Positions 46,060-58,748 of a DNA stretch of 64,000 bases are shown here, piece after piece. The number at the start of each line of letters is the position of its first letter. Position 1 is the first letter of the stretch. The position numbers and the translations under genes are program-made. The notes beneath the pieces are model-generated. The model was not told where the DNA came from and made no database searches. It saw nothing but the letters and a program-made list of their open reading frames with translations. Source of the DNA: Camarhynchus parvulus (lineage: Eukaryota; Chordata; Aves; Passeriformes; Thraupidae); assembly GCF_901933205.1 (NCBI RefSeq), contig NC_044582.1:15915820-15979819 (forward strand), written 5' to 3'.

Positions 46060-49000
46060 TTTTTATTTTCTCTCCTCTCACAACATGCCTCTCAACTCTC
46101 TCCACATTTAAAAGTCGGGGACAAAGCTCATAAAGGAACAAAAGACTAAAATCAGGGATGGTCTTTTTTTAAAAGAGGTACAGTTTCAAAGCCTGGAGGG
46201 AAAAAAAAAGATAGAAATCAAAGTGCTCTTGAATACAGAGAACATTTTAAAGGAAATATTGAACTGTTTGCTTAAAAATCTTACATTATTGCCTTCTTTT
46301 TAAACTCAATTCCTTTTTGAAGGAGAACACCGGATAGGGACAAAGAGAATATTTTCATGCAAAAATCAGGCACAGGTACAGAGGCACAGCCAGACATCAT
46401 TTCAAGTGGGCACAGGAATTTAATTCAAGTTATTCTCTCCTTTATTCCACATTTAACAAAGTTGAAGGATTTATCCACCTCTCTGACACTAGTGCAGACT
46501 TCACTAGGTAACATTTGTATCCAGTGGCAAGTAAATATTGGGCTGGATTTTTATGTCCACCTGAAATGGATTCTGGTTTTGAACCTCGGCAGTTGTGGAA
46601 AATTGAGTTTAGCATTACTGTGGAGCTCTGCACACAGCTTTGTTATGCTGTTATCAGCAAGAACAAAGAAATGATCCTTGTTTATCCACCCAGGTCTAAT
46701 TCAAAGGCAGCACAACTCTTTTATTTTCAGGAGTAAATTCACCTGATATTTGGAGGCATCTCCAAAAAGCTGCAAGTATTGGGGAAATGGTGAAAGTGTT
46801 CCCATGAGGATGCTTTGGAAATCAAATCTCCAGGGGAGGAGGAGATGTAGTGGGACCTCACTGAGCCCTGGTGTGTCCTCAGGGAGAAGTGGAGAAGGAC
46901 TCAGGTGGTGCCTTCTGCCCCAGAGCAGGTTGATGCCTGGGCTGTTTGGAGAGATGGATGAGCTTTTTGAGAAAATATTTACAGATGTGTTATCATTAGC
47001 CTGAGAACCTTCTTGTCTGATCTACATGACCTGGTTTCCTGAAAGGAGAAATGAAAAAAACATGTTTGTTTTTAAATAAATAAGAGATCCCTCACTAAAT
47101 CATCTAACATACTGTCTATTTATATTTCATAAGGACAAATGTTTCTGACAACTCTCATAATAGGTCTGTACAAGTATGCCATGTTCTTCCCAAGGAGGCT
47201 TCTTTGAGTGACATAAATTGCCATTAATGAAAATTTTAACAATTCAGGATAAATAATTTTTTAACTTTTAATGTGCGGAGATGCAACATAACATGTCAGG
47301 CCTTGCAAGAGAAGACATTTGTTTTGGAAGGAAGTTGCAGAGTATATTTATTCATAGACCAAAATAAAAGCAGCATGAACATTATTTTTTAATAGCTCTG
47401 CATGTTGGGTGGCTGTACAGAAACACTGATATATTCCTTCAGTAAATACTGGAACATGCAGTGCTGTAGTGCCTAGAGGAAATCTCAAGTATCCAAATGT
47501 TGAAAGTACTGATCTTGCAGAATTAAGCAGTGATGTTGACCAAGAGGTCACCCGGGACAGTGGGACTCTGTGTGAAATCCCACCACAGCTCAGCTCTTTG
47601 GTCTTTAATGACAAAAACAGCCACTGAACAACCAGCATTGAGAAAGAAAACTTAATAATATTGCTCCAGAAATCCACTCCCTGCCAGCAAAATCATCACA
47701 TTGCAACCCTAAAACACAGGGGCCAGAAATATCACCCAAGGGAGCAGGGAGACCTTCCTTGTCACTCTTATCACTCCTTCCCTCATCAAGCTGTGTCTGG
47801 GTCCACTAATCCATTTGAAATTCCTCTATCACTGTCATTTACCCTCCTTCCTGCCCAGTGCCATTGATGGTGGCATTGACAGGCACCTGTCACTTCCCAT
47901 GAATTCTGGATCTGGTCCACTGGACTTGTGTGAGGCAGGCGAGGATCATTAGGATTTTGCAGTGTTAGTTCCAGCTTTCCCCTTATATAATATCAGCGCC
48001 ACTTGAAAGGCAGAAAATATAGTTCCAATAAATGGCTTTCAGATCAGATAAATGTTTCTGCTCTGCTCTGGAGTTTACAAGAGCTGACAGTCATCTATTT
48101 CAAGTGTACAAGGGACACTCAAACATCGGTGTTTAAATATCTAATAACTCTTACATAAGAATTTGGCACTAACGATGCCATCACACATTCATCTGAAACA
48201 GCAGTAAACTAATCCCATGGAACAGAAAATGTGGATATTGCTGCTTAGTAATGTGTTGGGCAGGGGTCTTTATCAATTCAATTAGGGTAGATTTATTTTT
48301 TAATGTTTTCCAGGCAAAACAAAATAAGTTTTCACTCAAAATAAGCATGTATTTTCTGTAGCCGAGTTGGTGGAGAGTGAAAATGCTGTTTGTTGTTATA
48401 ATGTAGGATTCTTTCTGGGTTACAAGACATTACTCTAATAACCTGTATACATCAAAATCATGATGAATTTGTTACATAAAAGTATTCAGTTGTGTTGTCT
48501 GTATGCCCTTCTGAGAGACTTCTGCTCAGCAAAGCACTTTTATTAGTATTTACTACTCCCACTGAAGTTAATATACCTAATTGCAGACAATAAAACAACT
48601 GAGATTCTTCAAATTAAACACATCTTTAATTGCTTCGTGAAAATTGAACAGTAATGTCATTATGTTAACAAACACACTTATCTAGAAGAGGATGATGTAA
48701 TCAAACATGAGAAAGAGTCAGAGTGGAAAACTGGAATCTTTATCATTAAGTGTGCAGAGCTCTTCCAGAAGCCTTAGGAAGGAGGCATGATGCAACTGAA
48801 ATGTAATCCAGCAGGGGGAAAAAATGGGGTGAAGAAACTAGACACATTGCAGAGTTAATTCCTAATTAAAATTAAAACTGACAAAACAAACCCTGCAGGC
48901 AAGCATCCATTAGTGCCACAAGGCATAAGAACATGGAAATTTATTTTAGTGCAATAGTTTTAGCTTTGTGTGTTTCCTCTACCAATAGCTGCTGAATTAT

Positions 49001-49290
49001 TTGTAGTCTTCAGCATGAGGAGCAATTAGGGGAGGCAAAGGGAGAAAATGGTTGTGACTGGTTCTAAGTAGGCAGAAGCCTTATTAATTGTAATGAAGTT
49101 GGACTAAGCTCTTGCTAAATTTCCCTGAATGGGAGTGGCATGTGGGGAATTTTGTTTAGAAAGGAAGTTGAAGTTTTCATGCAACCGTGGATTTTTTTGT
49201 TAAACTCATCAACCATACTCTCCTGCAAACACCAGGTTATTGTTACGAGACAGGATCAATTATTCTGGTCTAATCCATAACTTGGATAGA
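46060..49290. other. unique AT-rich non-coding DNA, no gene seen
   Basis: No gene or repeat family is recognised. Between 47870 and 49290 there are essentially no open frames of 60 codons on either strand, which argues against coding content. Confidence 0.65.
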
Positions 49291-49293
49291 GAG

Positions 49294-49368
49294 AGAATCA
49301 TTGAATCCTAGAATATCCTGAGTTAGTAACAACCTGCAAAGACCACTGGAGTCCAACCCCAGGCATAT
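49294..49368 (-). mobile_element. CR1 LINE 3' end, short truncated copy
   Basis: The plus strand carries AGAATCATTGAATCCTAGAA, the terminal CR1 octamers in reverse complement. GAATATCCTGAGTTAG, CAAAGACCACTGGAG and TCCAACCCC follow. The GAATATCCTGAGTTGG wording belongs to a CR1 subfamily also common in galliform birds. Only about 75 bases are clearly alignable. A MIR-like relic begins about 50 bases further on. Confidence 0.78.
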
Positions 49369-49414
49369 TTCTTCCACGTGAGCAGGGGGATCTGAGAAGC
49401 AGACCTGCCCTCTT

Positions 49415-49522
49415 ACATTTTGATCTTGAGTAACTCATTTAACTTCTCTGTACCAGTTTGCATGTGAAATTGGGATGATATATATTTGCCTGATTTCTAA
49501 AGGCATCATAATGTGAGGAGGA
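49415..49522 (+). mobile_element. MIR-like ancient SINE relic
   Basis: TGATCTTGAGTAACTCATTT, AACTTCTCTGTACCAGTTTG, CATGTGAAATTGGGATGATA and a final AATGTGAGG follow the MIR core and 3' half step by step (TGACCTTGGGCAAGTCACTT, AACCTCTCTGAGCCTCAGTT, CATCTGTAAAATGGGGATAA, TTGTGAGG). The similarity covers about 100 bases with few gaps. It is the best MIR-type match in the window. The tRNA-derived 5' part is not recognisable. Confidence 0.75.
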
Positions 49523-52500
49523 AAGTAGCATGACTAATGTTGTTTATCATAGTGTGGTTTCTATCTGATTTTCTTTATAATGCACACAGTAGTCCTGCTC
49601 TATCTTGTGAATCACAGAAGCTGCTGCAAGCACCTAAACACCCTGTTTTGGTCTAAGGGACTCACACCCCAAAGTACTGCTTTATTTCTGTAATTTTTTT
49701 CTAAAGCTATCCATAATTTCTGCTTAAGTGGCACAATGGAGCTTTCCTGGGGCTCTTGTGCTCATCTTCCATAGTGGCTGCAGCCAGACATTCCTCTGTT
49801 TGTTGAGAAGCTGCTCTATTAGAGGGATCATAGGTGACATTTAGTAACAGACTTTGATACCACATCTGTTAGGGTGGAATGCACTATACTTTCAGTTTAA
49901 TAAAATACTTCATTCCCCGTCTTTATGTGGCAACTGATAACTAAAGCTGGAGAAGAGCAGTGGTTTCTGTGTAGGGAAGGGTGCAGAGAGGACTGGGGCT
50001 GGATGGACAAACAAAGATCATTTGCATTTACAAAGATCTGTACTATCATTTTCTTGAGTGATTAAATCAGGTTTCTTTGGGTAACTATGTCCTTGCCTTC
50101 AGTTTTAAGGTTCAAGGACACCAAAATGCTGAGAACTCATCTGCCTGTTTATGGCTGCAGTGGAGAGCAGCACAGTTTTGTATAACTTTGCCTGTACTAC
50201 TGTTGGTAGAGAGTGAGCAGCAGTATTTGTTGGGGAAATGATTAATTGTTACCTTTTGTGGTTTAACACAGCAGCAACAGAACATCCACACATCTCCCCT
50301 CCAGTGGGGAAAAAAAGTGAAATTTGTGGGTTGAGAAAAAAAAAACATTTAAAAGGGCAGCTTAACAACACCATATGGTCTGGAATATCCCTTTGGCCAG
50401 TTGGGGTCAGCTGTCCTGGCTGTGTCCCCTCCCAGCTCCTTGTAGCCCTCAGCCTTTCCCCTGTCAGGGCAGCATGGGAAGCTGAGAAGTCTCTGACTTT
50501 GTCAGTGCTACTCAGCAACAACTAAACCATCAGTGTGTTACCAATATCATTCTCATCCTAAACCCAAAACACAGCACTGTACCATCTCCTGGGAAGAAAA
50601 GTAACTCTACCCCAGCCAAAACCAGGAAAAATACAGAAGAAGAGCTTCCCTCAGTCAACAGCCCAAGAGCTGTTTTTCTTTTCAGCAGCTTCAGAAATCA
50701 GGGCATTGATGCCCTGTGCAAAATGGCCTCATTGCCCATCTCCTGGCCATTCTGCCTGAGGCCATTCAGGTGAGGAGTGGCTGGAAAGTGCCCACAACCT
50801 GGAGATTTCAGCAGTTCCAGCAACCAAACCTCTCTTCTCTTTCAACTTAAATGAACCATCAGCATCCACATGTAGTATTTTTTTTGTTCACTGGAATGAC
50901 CTTAAGACATCCCCCAGACCATGCTGCTGCCTAAGTCAAGGTCAATTCACCCTCCTCTTGCTATCCAAGCCCAAAAATGTCAAATGCTTCTTGCCTTGGT
51001 GTCACCTTCCTCAGAGGAACTGCTTTACAGCAATATATGGGTTTTGCAAAGGACATCTCAGGGAGTTTTGTTAGCAGAGAGTCTCAGAGCTCCCCCTGTC
51101 ACTGCTGTGAATGTGAGTCAATGTCTTACTGATCTTTGTTCCCTGACACCCTCGAGCCCTCTCTTTAAGTTTAACACTCACACTTGTACGAGTGTTAAAT
51201 TCTGTTGTTTCCATTCTGCATTTTCCTCCCCCTACCACTCTTTTGCTTTCCTCATGACCTTCCCAGTGGCCTCAAAGAGCAGATCAAGTGGGAAATAGTT
51301 TGTAAACAAGTCAGTTCACTTCTCCTAGGTGGAGAAAATGTCATGGTAGTGGTGATCAGAGTCTTACTCCTCTGCAGTTGGTCAGATCATCTTGTTGAGC
51401 CCTTGAGAGATTTTTCTCTCACACAGGGGAAAAGATGCTCGCAGATATCTTCACAGAATAGGAGACTTGGGAAGGCAATTTGTTTGCTGTCTTTTCAAAA
51501 CATTTTATTCTCTTTCTCTTTTGCTGTCCCCCCAAATGTGACATCTTTCTTAGCATGTTCTTCAAACTGTCTACTGCAACTCTAAGGAGCTCTGTGCACC
51601 TGTGAGTTCATTAAACCAAAATGTTCAGGATAGCTTCCTCGGCTCACTTTAGACTAATTAAATGGTTGTTTTCATCAGTTCTTGCAATTTATTTTACTAC
51701 AGATAACAGGAGAATATATCAGCCTTGGAATTGCATTAAATATTTCCCTCATAACATATTGTCAACAAAAGTCCTGCTGAATTAATGACTTGTGTGCCTG
51801 TTTGAAAGTGGGATTGTACTTGTCTAATTGTGGCATCAGTTGTCATAGTGACTATCAGGCAATCCGGCAGCAAACACCCTTCCTTGGCAGGGTTTAGGTA
51901 AAGCAGCCTTTGTGCAGTTGTCAGCCAGAGATTTATGATGGTAAAAACTATATTTGGCAGCCAAATCAATGCCTTGACCACTCTTTGTGCTCCTGCCCTT
52001 ATTTTAACTTAAACACTTGATACTCTACCTGAATATTAAGAGGCCACATGTCTCCCGAGCTGTTTTGTTATTAATAGATCACTTTTTATAAACTGTATGT
52101 GGGATGACTGGTTATTTGTATATATGTCCAACAAATGCAGTTGCTGGTATTTTCTGAACATGTAACTCCAAATGTCAGGTCTTGCAAGCAAGTGGATATC
52201 AGAGGGTACCTTTTTATGCCTGCTATTAAAACATGTTGAGTGATCTATAAATTACCCCATTGAGATAAACAGTGGATTAAAATAAGGCACTCCCATTCTG
52301 TCATCACTGTAATATTAATCATTGAAGTTTTGGGCTTTAATGTTAAAATGTACCTTTTAGCAGTATATGTCACTCTGTATTAAATTACATGTGAACTGAC
52401 AGATTTTTTGATCAAAACTTGCATTCTGAGTTTTGTTTTCTTCATTATGTCACAACAAGGTAAGAAAATAATTTTGCTGATGTCTATGATTTTTTTTAAC

Positions 52501-53639
52501 ATTTGGTGTTTTATTTTTGCTGTAGAAGTTGTTTTTCTTGGTGGTTTTCTTAAGTTTAACTCTCACTTGTTTCCTTCATTGAGCCTACAAAAATGCTTAT
52601 TTTAGTCCTATTGTATCAGCTGGTGAAGGAAAGGAATTATAAATTTCATTCAAAATATTAAAACTATAGAGTGTTTGAACATAAGAAAATAAAAAATTTC
52701 ATTATGCCAGTTAGTAGGGGAAAACATCTGTATGGCCACAAGAGTATCATAGGCTGAGTCTGTATTAAACACAAATATTTCTTGTCTGGATCTATTTTTT
52801 GTCATAATTCCTAATGAAGTTGTGTGAGTGGGTTTAACAGCAGAGATTTACTTTTTTAATAGCAATGGACAATAACAGGGCCATGTATGTAAATGTTTTC
52901 CTAATCCAAATATGCAGCTTTGAGACTGCTTCTTTTCTTAGGGGAAGTGGGCTACAGCCCAACTTGTAAAGCTACAAGCCCAATCATTCAGTTCAAGAAA
53001 TGACAACTTTTTAGGGTTGGGTTCTGTATTAGGTCTCTGAAACTTTGAACCCTTCTCTGTTGTCTTATTTGGGTTCTGCTGCCCCAGGATTCACATCAAA
53101 GAGTTCACCCATTTAAAGAGCTGTTTAACACTACATGACAGTGGGAGCAATAACCATTTTACTGGTAAACAGGCTGAAACATCCACTGCTGTCAGCATTC
53201 CACATCCTCATGTGGTCAGAAAAGTAACTTATTATTGGTAGACATATCTTGCATCTTTTTCCTCCAAAGCAATTTAAATACAAATCTAGTTTAAGAGTGT
53301 TCTGACTTCCAGACTGGAAATATTTTTCCTTCTTTTAAGGTAATTTTACCTTGTGACCTGTCATATGTGGGCTGTTTCTGTGCCCTTTTCTCTGTGTATG
53401 TTGGCTCTGGAAGGATTTTTGCAATCTTGAGTTACCCATTCCTCCTACCTTCCCCTGTCATTATGTTGAAGGGGACACAAGTGTGCTGACAGAGACCACC
53501 AGCCAGAGATGGTCCTCATACCACAGGTACACCAAGAGGTACACCTGTGACAGCCAAACCTGAGGTCAGGAGCCAGGAGGGAAAACCTGAAGGAGGAAAG
53601 AAGGAATCTGAGCTCATGACAGATGCTCCCAGCAGAAAG
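49523..53639. other. unique non-coding DNA, no gene seen
   Basis: Mixed unique DNA. The segment 50380-50800 is GC-richer and gives overlapping frames of 90-95 codons. Frames of 125 and 126 codons (50921-51298 and 51205-51585, +) overlap in different phases. No domain is recognised. A perfect hairpin lies at 51170-51199. Confidence 0.6.
51170..51199. repeat. perfect 10-bp-arm inverted repeat
   Basis: TTTAACACTC (51170-51179) and GAGTGTTAAA (51190-51199) are exact reverse complements around a 10-base spacer. Such a structure would form a stable small hairpin in single strands. It lacks the length of a microRNA precursor. No T run follows, so it is not a polymerase III terminator arrangement. 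Confidence 0.88.
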
Positions 53640-53722
53640 ATCACAGAATTGTTTTTGTTGGAAGAGCCCTTACCTAGTTCTAACCCCCCTGCCACAGGCA
53701 AGGAACCTTCCACTGAGATGAA
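53640..53722 (-). mobile_element. CR1 LINE 3' end, short truncated copy
   Basis: The plus strand reads ATCACAGAATTG, then GTTGGAAGAGCCCTTACC, TAGTTCTAACCCCCCTGCCA, then CAGGCAAGGAACCTTCCACT. This is the reverse complement of the last 80 or so bases of an avian CR1. The match then fades. An overlapping 90-codon frame on each strand (53547-53819, + and 53516-53794, -) is partly a translation of the repeat. Confidence 0.85.
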
Positions 53723-55575
53723 CTTGGCAACAAAGAGGAAAACTTCCATGCCAAGACAGAAATTTGTGTCTCTGAACCCAGTCTCCTCCCTCACAGAAGT
53801 GAGGAGGACTTGTTCTTGAATGAGATGGCAAAGTCATGAGCAAAAGCAAAAAGCAAAGAGGAAGACAGTCAAAAATCAGTAGCAGGTACAGTGGATTCAG
53901 AGATAGTGATAGTAGGGCGAATCCATATAGACAACAGATGGATGAACCAGGAGAGGAATATGGAAGGAAGATCCTAGAAATGGAGAGACTGGAAAAATTG
54001 CCATCCTAGTCGCAAAGAGGGATCCTGGCAAGGAAGTGTGGAGATGTTATCAGTTAAAGGTTATCTCACACTGCTCCTGCTGGGTGCGCTGAAAGCTGGT
54101 GTGGGGCTGGAAAAGGGAAACATTTGCCTCAAACATTTTTGCAATGCTTTATCAGTTTGTTAACATTTGGTCTAAGTGTTCCCATGTGCCTTTTCCCCAT
54201 CCCCCATCTCAAATCCCAGGCGTCAGAGCTCCTTTCACAACATATTGATAATAACCAACACAGTTGTCCGTCTTGGAAATAATAAAAGCTATAGACCGTA
54301 ATAGATTTTTAAAGTTACATTTCGAGTTTAATGCTTATAACTATATCACTGGGAGCAGGTACTTGGCACAAATGTCTCCATTGGAGCATAAACACCTTGG
54401 CCTATAGCCTCTGAGAGTTTATCAGTGCCATGGGAGATATTTCCTGCTATGTACATGCTCCTCTACAATGAATGAACAGCTTGCAACTACATATTAATCT
54501 ACTTGATGACCTAGATCAAGAACAAGGAAAATAATATTGATAAGTCAGTCCCTTTTCCTTTTTGGTGTATCCCTGACTATTAGCACTGGTTGGGAGGCAA
54601 ACAGATGAATTGAGACTTTGCTTCCTGACACAGGTCAACATCATTAAGAAAACTTTTAATTATTTCTGAGCAAGGGCTGAGCAAGTGGCTGAATGGTGAG
54701 TGGGTGGTGGAAGGTGAGCTTAGCTCTGCTGGGATTGATCTGAGAGCTGCAGTGTTACAGCACTGGCTGGATGGTTGAAATACAGTTTCTGTGAATACAC
54801 TGCTGTTTCAGTGATCTACATGGACCAGGATCTGGGCTGTCACGCCTGATTCTGTGAGAAACTTCTCCGTGCAGGTTATTTTGTGCTGTGTGGCGTTGCC
54901 CTGTTAACCTCTGAGCATTGTGTCCTGGCTCTAAGCAGAGAGTTCAAATCAAGGCAAATAAACTCAAGTGTTATCTGATAGAGGATTATGCATCCCTGCA
55001 GTCATTCAGCTGAAACCTCTACAGTCACCTTCCTATACACCCTGTATCCTTCCTGGTTATGCTCATCTTTCTCCTAGCACCTCTTTAAATTACACACCTG
55101 CAGAGGCACTGATCACTGCAGTGTAGCCATAAAGGAAAGACATTGCTTCTTTGCCCTCCTAAATACCTTGAAACACCGCTGATTAATTTTTCACCAAAAT
55201 AGTCCACCCTGAATGGACTGAGAGGAATTTACCACAGATACTCTGTAGGCCAGTATGTGTGGATGGAATCCCACCTCCTTAGCTCTGACCATTTTGTATT
55301 CCAGCCCCAGATCCCTCTTTTCTGTCACAGAAACTAATATGCCTTTTAGTCTTTGTTCTTGCCAAGCTTAGAGAAAAACAAGGACTTTTCCCATTTAATG
55401 TATCACAATAAGAAAAAAGTTTCAAGTGAGAAAAATATGACTGTTGCTGTTTTCAACAGAAAGTGCTCCCCAATGATCCATATATTCAAGATGTATGGGA
55501 AATTAATACCTTAACACATATATTAGTATGTCAAAATGGCATGCCTACTTACCCATTTATCAGGTTAAAGGAGGA
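53723..55575. other. unique non-coding DNA, no gene seen
   Basis: A purine-rich plus strand from about 53820 to 54060 is followed by ordinary unique sequence. Open frames are scarce and no element is recognised. Confidence 0.6.
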
Positions 55576-55580
55576 GACTG

Positions 55581-55703
55581 GTGTGACTTTAGATAGTCAT
55601 TTCATTTCTATGTGCCTACGTTCTGTCATTTCAAAACAGGAATATGGATAATAAACAATAGCAGAATGTTATTGAGTCGTTCACATTTATAAAGCCCTTT
55701 GAT
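55581..55703 (+). mobile_element. MIR-like ancient SINE relic (first copy)
   Basis: GTGTGACTTTAGATAGTCAT, then TTCATTTCTATGTGCCTACG, TTCTGTCATTTCAAAACAGG, an ATGGATAATAA block, TTATTGAG and finally TATAAAGCCCTTTG follow the MIR order (GTGTGACCTTGGGCAAGTCA, TTAACCTCTCTGTGCCTCAG, TTTCCTCATCTGTAAAATGG, GGATAATAATA, TTGTTGTGAG, GTAAAGCGCTTTG). The copy is old and diverged but colinear over about 120 bases. A second MIR-type tail starts directly after it. Confidence 0.65.
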
Positions 55704-55709
55704 ATTGTC

Positions 55710-55758
55710 TATGCCTCAGTTTTCTCATTTGTAAAACAAGTGTAATAATTCATGTATT
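55710..55758 (+). mobile_element. MIR/L2-like tail (second copy)
   Basis: TATGCCTCAGTTTTCTCATT followed by TGTAAAACAAGTGTAATAAT is a clear match to the most conserved part of MIR and of the L2 3' end (GCCTCAGTTTCCTCATCTGT, AAAATGGGGATAATAAT). It lies only about 7 bases after the preceding MIR-like relic in the same orientation. The pair could be a nested or tandem insertion, or a MIR next to an L2 end. Confidence 0.72.
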
Positions 55759-58565
55759 TATAGCTTTAAAGGGTGGATAATCTAATTTGACATCCCGTGG
55801 AGCAAAATCCTAGAGCATTTCATTTAGCTATTCCTTCACTGTTCTCAGTAACTCATGGCCTAAAGAAAGAACATTTTAGAAAGGCAGGAGATTTTGATTT
55901 TAAAAGTGTCATGTGACTGATAACCTTCCTCAGCTCTTGGCAAGCTGTGCCCTTCATCAAGCACCTAAACTGTTAAAACTATGATCCTTATTCACCATGT
56001 GATATTGTTCATGATTCCTAACTTTCTAGCATTTTTAAGACACCTTATAAGTAATTTATTTTATTGGACAATTTGTACAATAGATTCTGTTCCATCTATC
56101 GCTTCAATTATGCTGAGCTGTGCCAGTGGCTTGCTCTTTATGACATCCTGCTCTGATATCCCTTTTTTAACAAGTCTGAGTCACACTGGCTGAAAGATAT
56201 CCAATGGCTGTTTGTAGTACAGCCCTGGATAGGATAAAGACATGTCATTAGTGATGACCTGCTAGTGATTTTTCTCAAGTGGGCAGAGGAGCATTGACCA
56301 AACCATTGCTAAGAGGCTGCTAAGTGGAACTCAGCACTGTCTGACTTTCCACTCATCTTCCCTCCCCGATCTGTAGAGCTCTGTTATTTCAGGAGTCACT
56401 GGAGTGCACAGAAAGGAGCATTCCAAGTGGTGGGAACCATCTGCTTCAGAGGGTGTTGCTGGCAGCTCGCTTCCAAGCTGCATCTTAGTCAGGACTGAGA
56501 ATTTTCTAATTTGATGCCATGACTAAAATCTCCTTGTCGATGGTGTGTCATCCTCAACAAATTTCTGATGTTTTGGTGATTGTGAGGAAGACAGCTGGAT
56601 GCAAATACAAATGAAGGCAAGTCCAGCAGAAGAGATGATTTTGTGCTTGTGTGGGTACACAGGCACACAGAGACCAAATTGCCATTGCTGTAATTGCAAC
56701 CTTGCATTTTCCAAATCTTTCAAAGTATAATTCTGTATTTTCCCCGCATTATGTCTTTTGGATTGGTCCCTGTGAAGGAAAGAAAAAGAAATCATTCTGC
56801 TGTGAAATCCAGTGTGTCTGTCAGAGAAAAATAATTTACCATTTCAAATTCCTGTTGTGGGTAACTTGTTGGTTGTCAATTTGTTTGATTTTCAAGGTGA
56901 CAAATACAAATAGTTGCCTCTGAGTGGACTCTTGGCTACTCCATACAAAATAATTTACTTTTGTCCTTTTTAAAGCTGCCTTTTGGGCCTATCATGAATG
57001 AACCAGCTGCCTTGAAACTTGGATAAAATATTATTCTTTTACATATATAACAAACCAGTGAAACAGTAAAAATAACATTGGCATAAGCTTGCCAAAGGGA
57101 TTTGGTTGAACCATTAGGTAAGGTCTGCCAGATATATATAGTTTCAGCTGTTAAAATTGCATATTCATGTGTTTTCCATATATCTATTGGCCTCTCTCTC
57201 AGAGAACTTTGGAATATTTTTTTACTAGCCTATAATTAAACAACAGCAATCGAGACTGGGTATTCCCCAGAAATTGCGAAATGAGGAGTATGTGGTGGCC
57301 ACTTGCAGAGTTACTCATTAATCTTGAGAAAATTCAGAAATAACAGATTTGGTGTGAAGAAATGATGGGGGGGGGTGGGCACAGGACTGAAACAATCTTA
57401 TTGTACACATGTTTTGCAGATTAAGTTTTGTGCAAGGAATGCAATTGAAATAAGTCCCTACAGTCCAGCCAGTCTATATTATTTGTCCATATTATTTCCC
57501 CTACCCGTAGGAATTGACTTCAGTTGGTGCCACATGTCCCTGTGCCATCAGTCTGTATGTCTGGGAATAATTCACTCCTAGGCTAGCCTTGATTTTTGAT
57601 GGTTTCCCTGCCATACAACTCTAGCTTATTTATGAAGCAGTGAGTCAGGTTCTCTGTTTCTTTTTTTCAATGAAACACAGCATTGAGTGGCTTCTGGTAT
57701 CTTTGTGTTGGTGAAGTTTTCTTTCCTGAGAGTTCTGCCTTGCCAGAGCCACCTTCTCAGTAGGACTTACAAAGTTGTCTTGCCGTAGCAAGAAGTCATT
57801 AATTAAAAGAACAATCTTTCTTGCCCTATCTGTGGGCAATTAGGATTTCCAGACCCCTACCCCAAATCAGCTTGGGTCAGGAGTGTGGAGCCTATTCCTG
57901 GAGCATTTTTTGAGAGCTGTGCCATCTAAATCAGGAGGTCACGTTTCTGCTGCAGACAGACTGAGCGCTGCTAAATTCAGCAGGACGGCAGGGAAGTCGT
58001 CCAAAGCTCTCACTATGGCTTACACATTGTCACCCACCCACCTCCAAAGTATTTATGTGACCTATCAAAGCTCCTGTTTCTTCACTCGCTTGGGTTAAGC
58101 GTTGACGCCGTTGTCTTCGGAGACCTGTGCTTCAGCCTCAGGCTGTTCAAATTGATGGGCAGAGCAGAAAATGGTCTGAGCAGGGCCTCTGAAATGCTCT
58201 AGCATGGAAATCCACACAGGGGTAGGTTCTGGGTATGACATGGTGGCTGTCCATGCCATGTCCTCCACCCTCTGCACTGGCATCACCTTGCCATGTCTCT
58301 GATTTTACATTCACTACACAATATTTTGTAATTTTTCACACATCAGAGCCATGAAAGCAGCCCAAGGATAAGTGTTTAAAAGGATTTTAGAAGAATATGA
58401 TTGTGGAGCCGAATGTAATCCTAAAGTTACCCCAAGATTAAAGAAAGCAAACATGATTTTTACATAGAGCCTATTTTTGTGATGGACTGGGATCTTGTGT
58501 GTGCCACTGTCTTTCTCCTCTTCTCTAAGAACCATATGACTATTAATTCATAGCCTTCCAGACAA
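55759..58565. other. unique non-coding DNA, no gene seen
   Basis: No gene or known repeat is recognised. A run of nine G residues (57367-57375) is followed by another GGG. The segment at 57900-58110 keeps some CpG sites, but open frames there are short (71 codons or fewer) and unrecognised. Confidence 0.6.
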
Positions 58566-58566
58566 A

Positions 58567-58568
<2 letters not shown>

Positions 58569-58646
<78 letters not shown>

Positions 58647-58687
58647 CCAATCAACCTATCTATCTATCTACCTATCTATCTATCTAC

Positions 58688-58738
<51 letters not shown>

Positions 58739-58748
58739 CTTACCTACC
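58569..58748. repeat. (TATC)n tetranucleotide microsatellite with interruptions
   Basis: About 180 bases of TATC repeats. A first perfect block (58569-58646) is followed by a short interrupted part with CTACC and CAATC variants (58647-58688), a second perfect block (about 58689-58738), and a decaying edge of TACC variants. The interrupted centre between two pure blocks suggests independent expansion on each side. Such loci are usually highly polymorphic in length. Confidence 0.98.
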
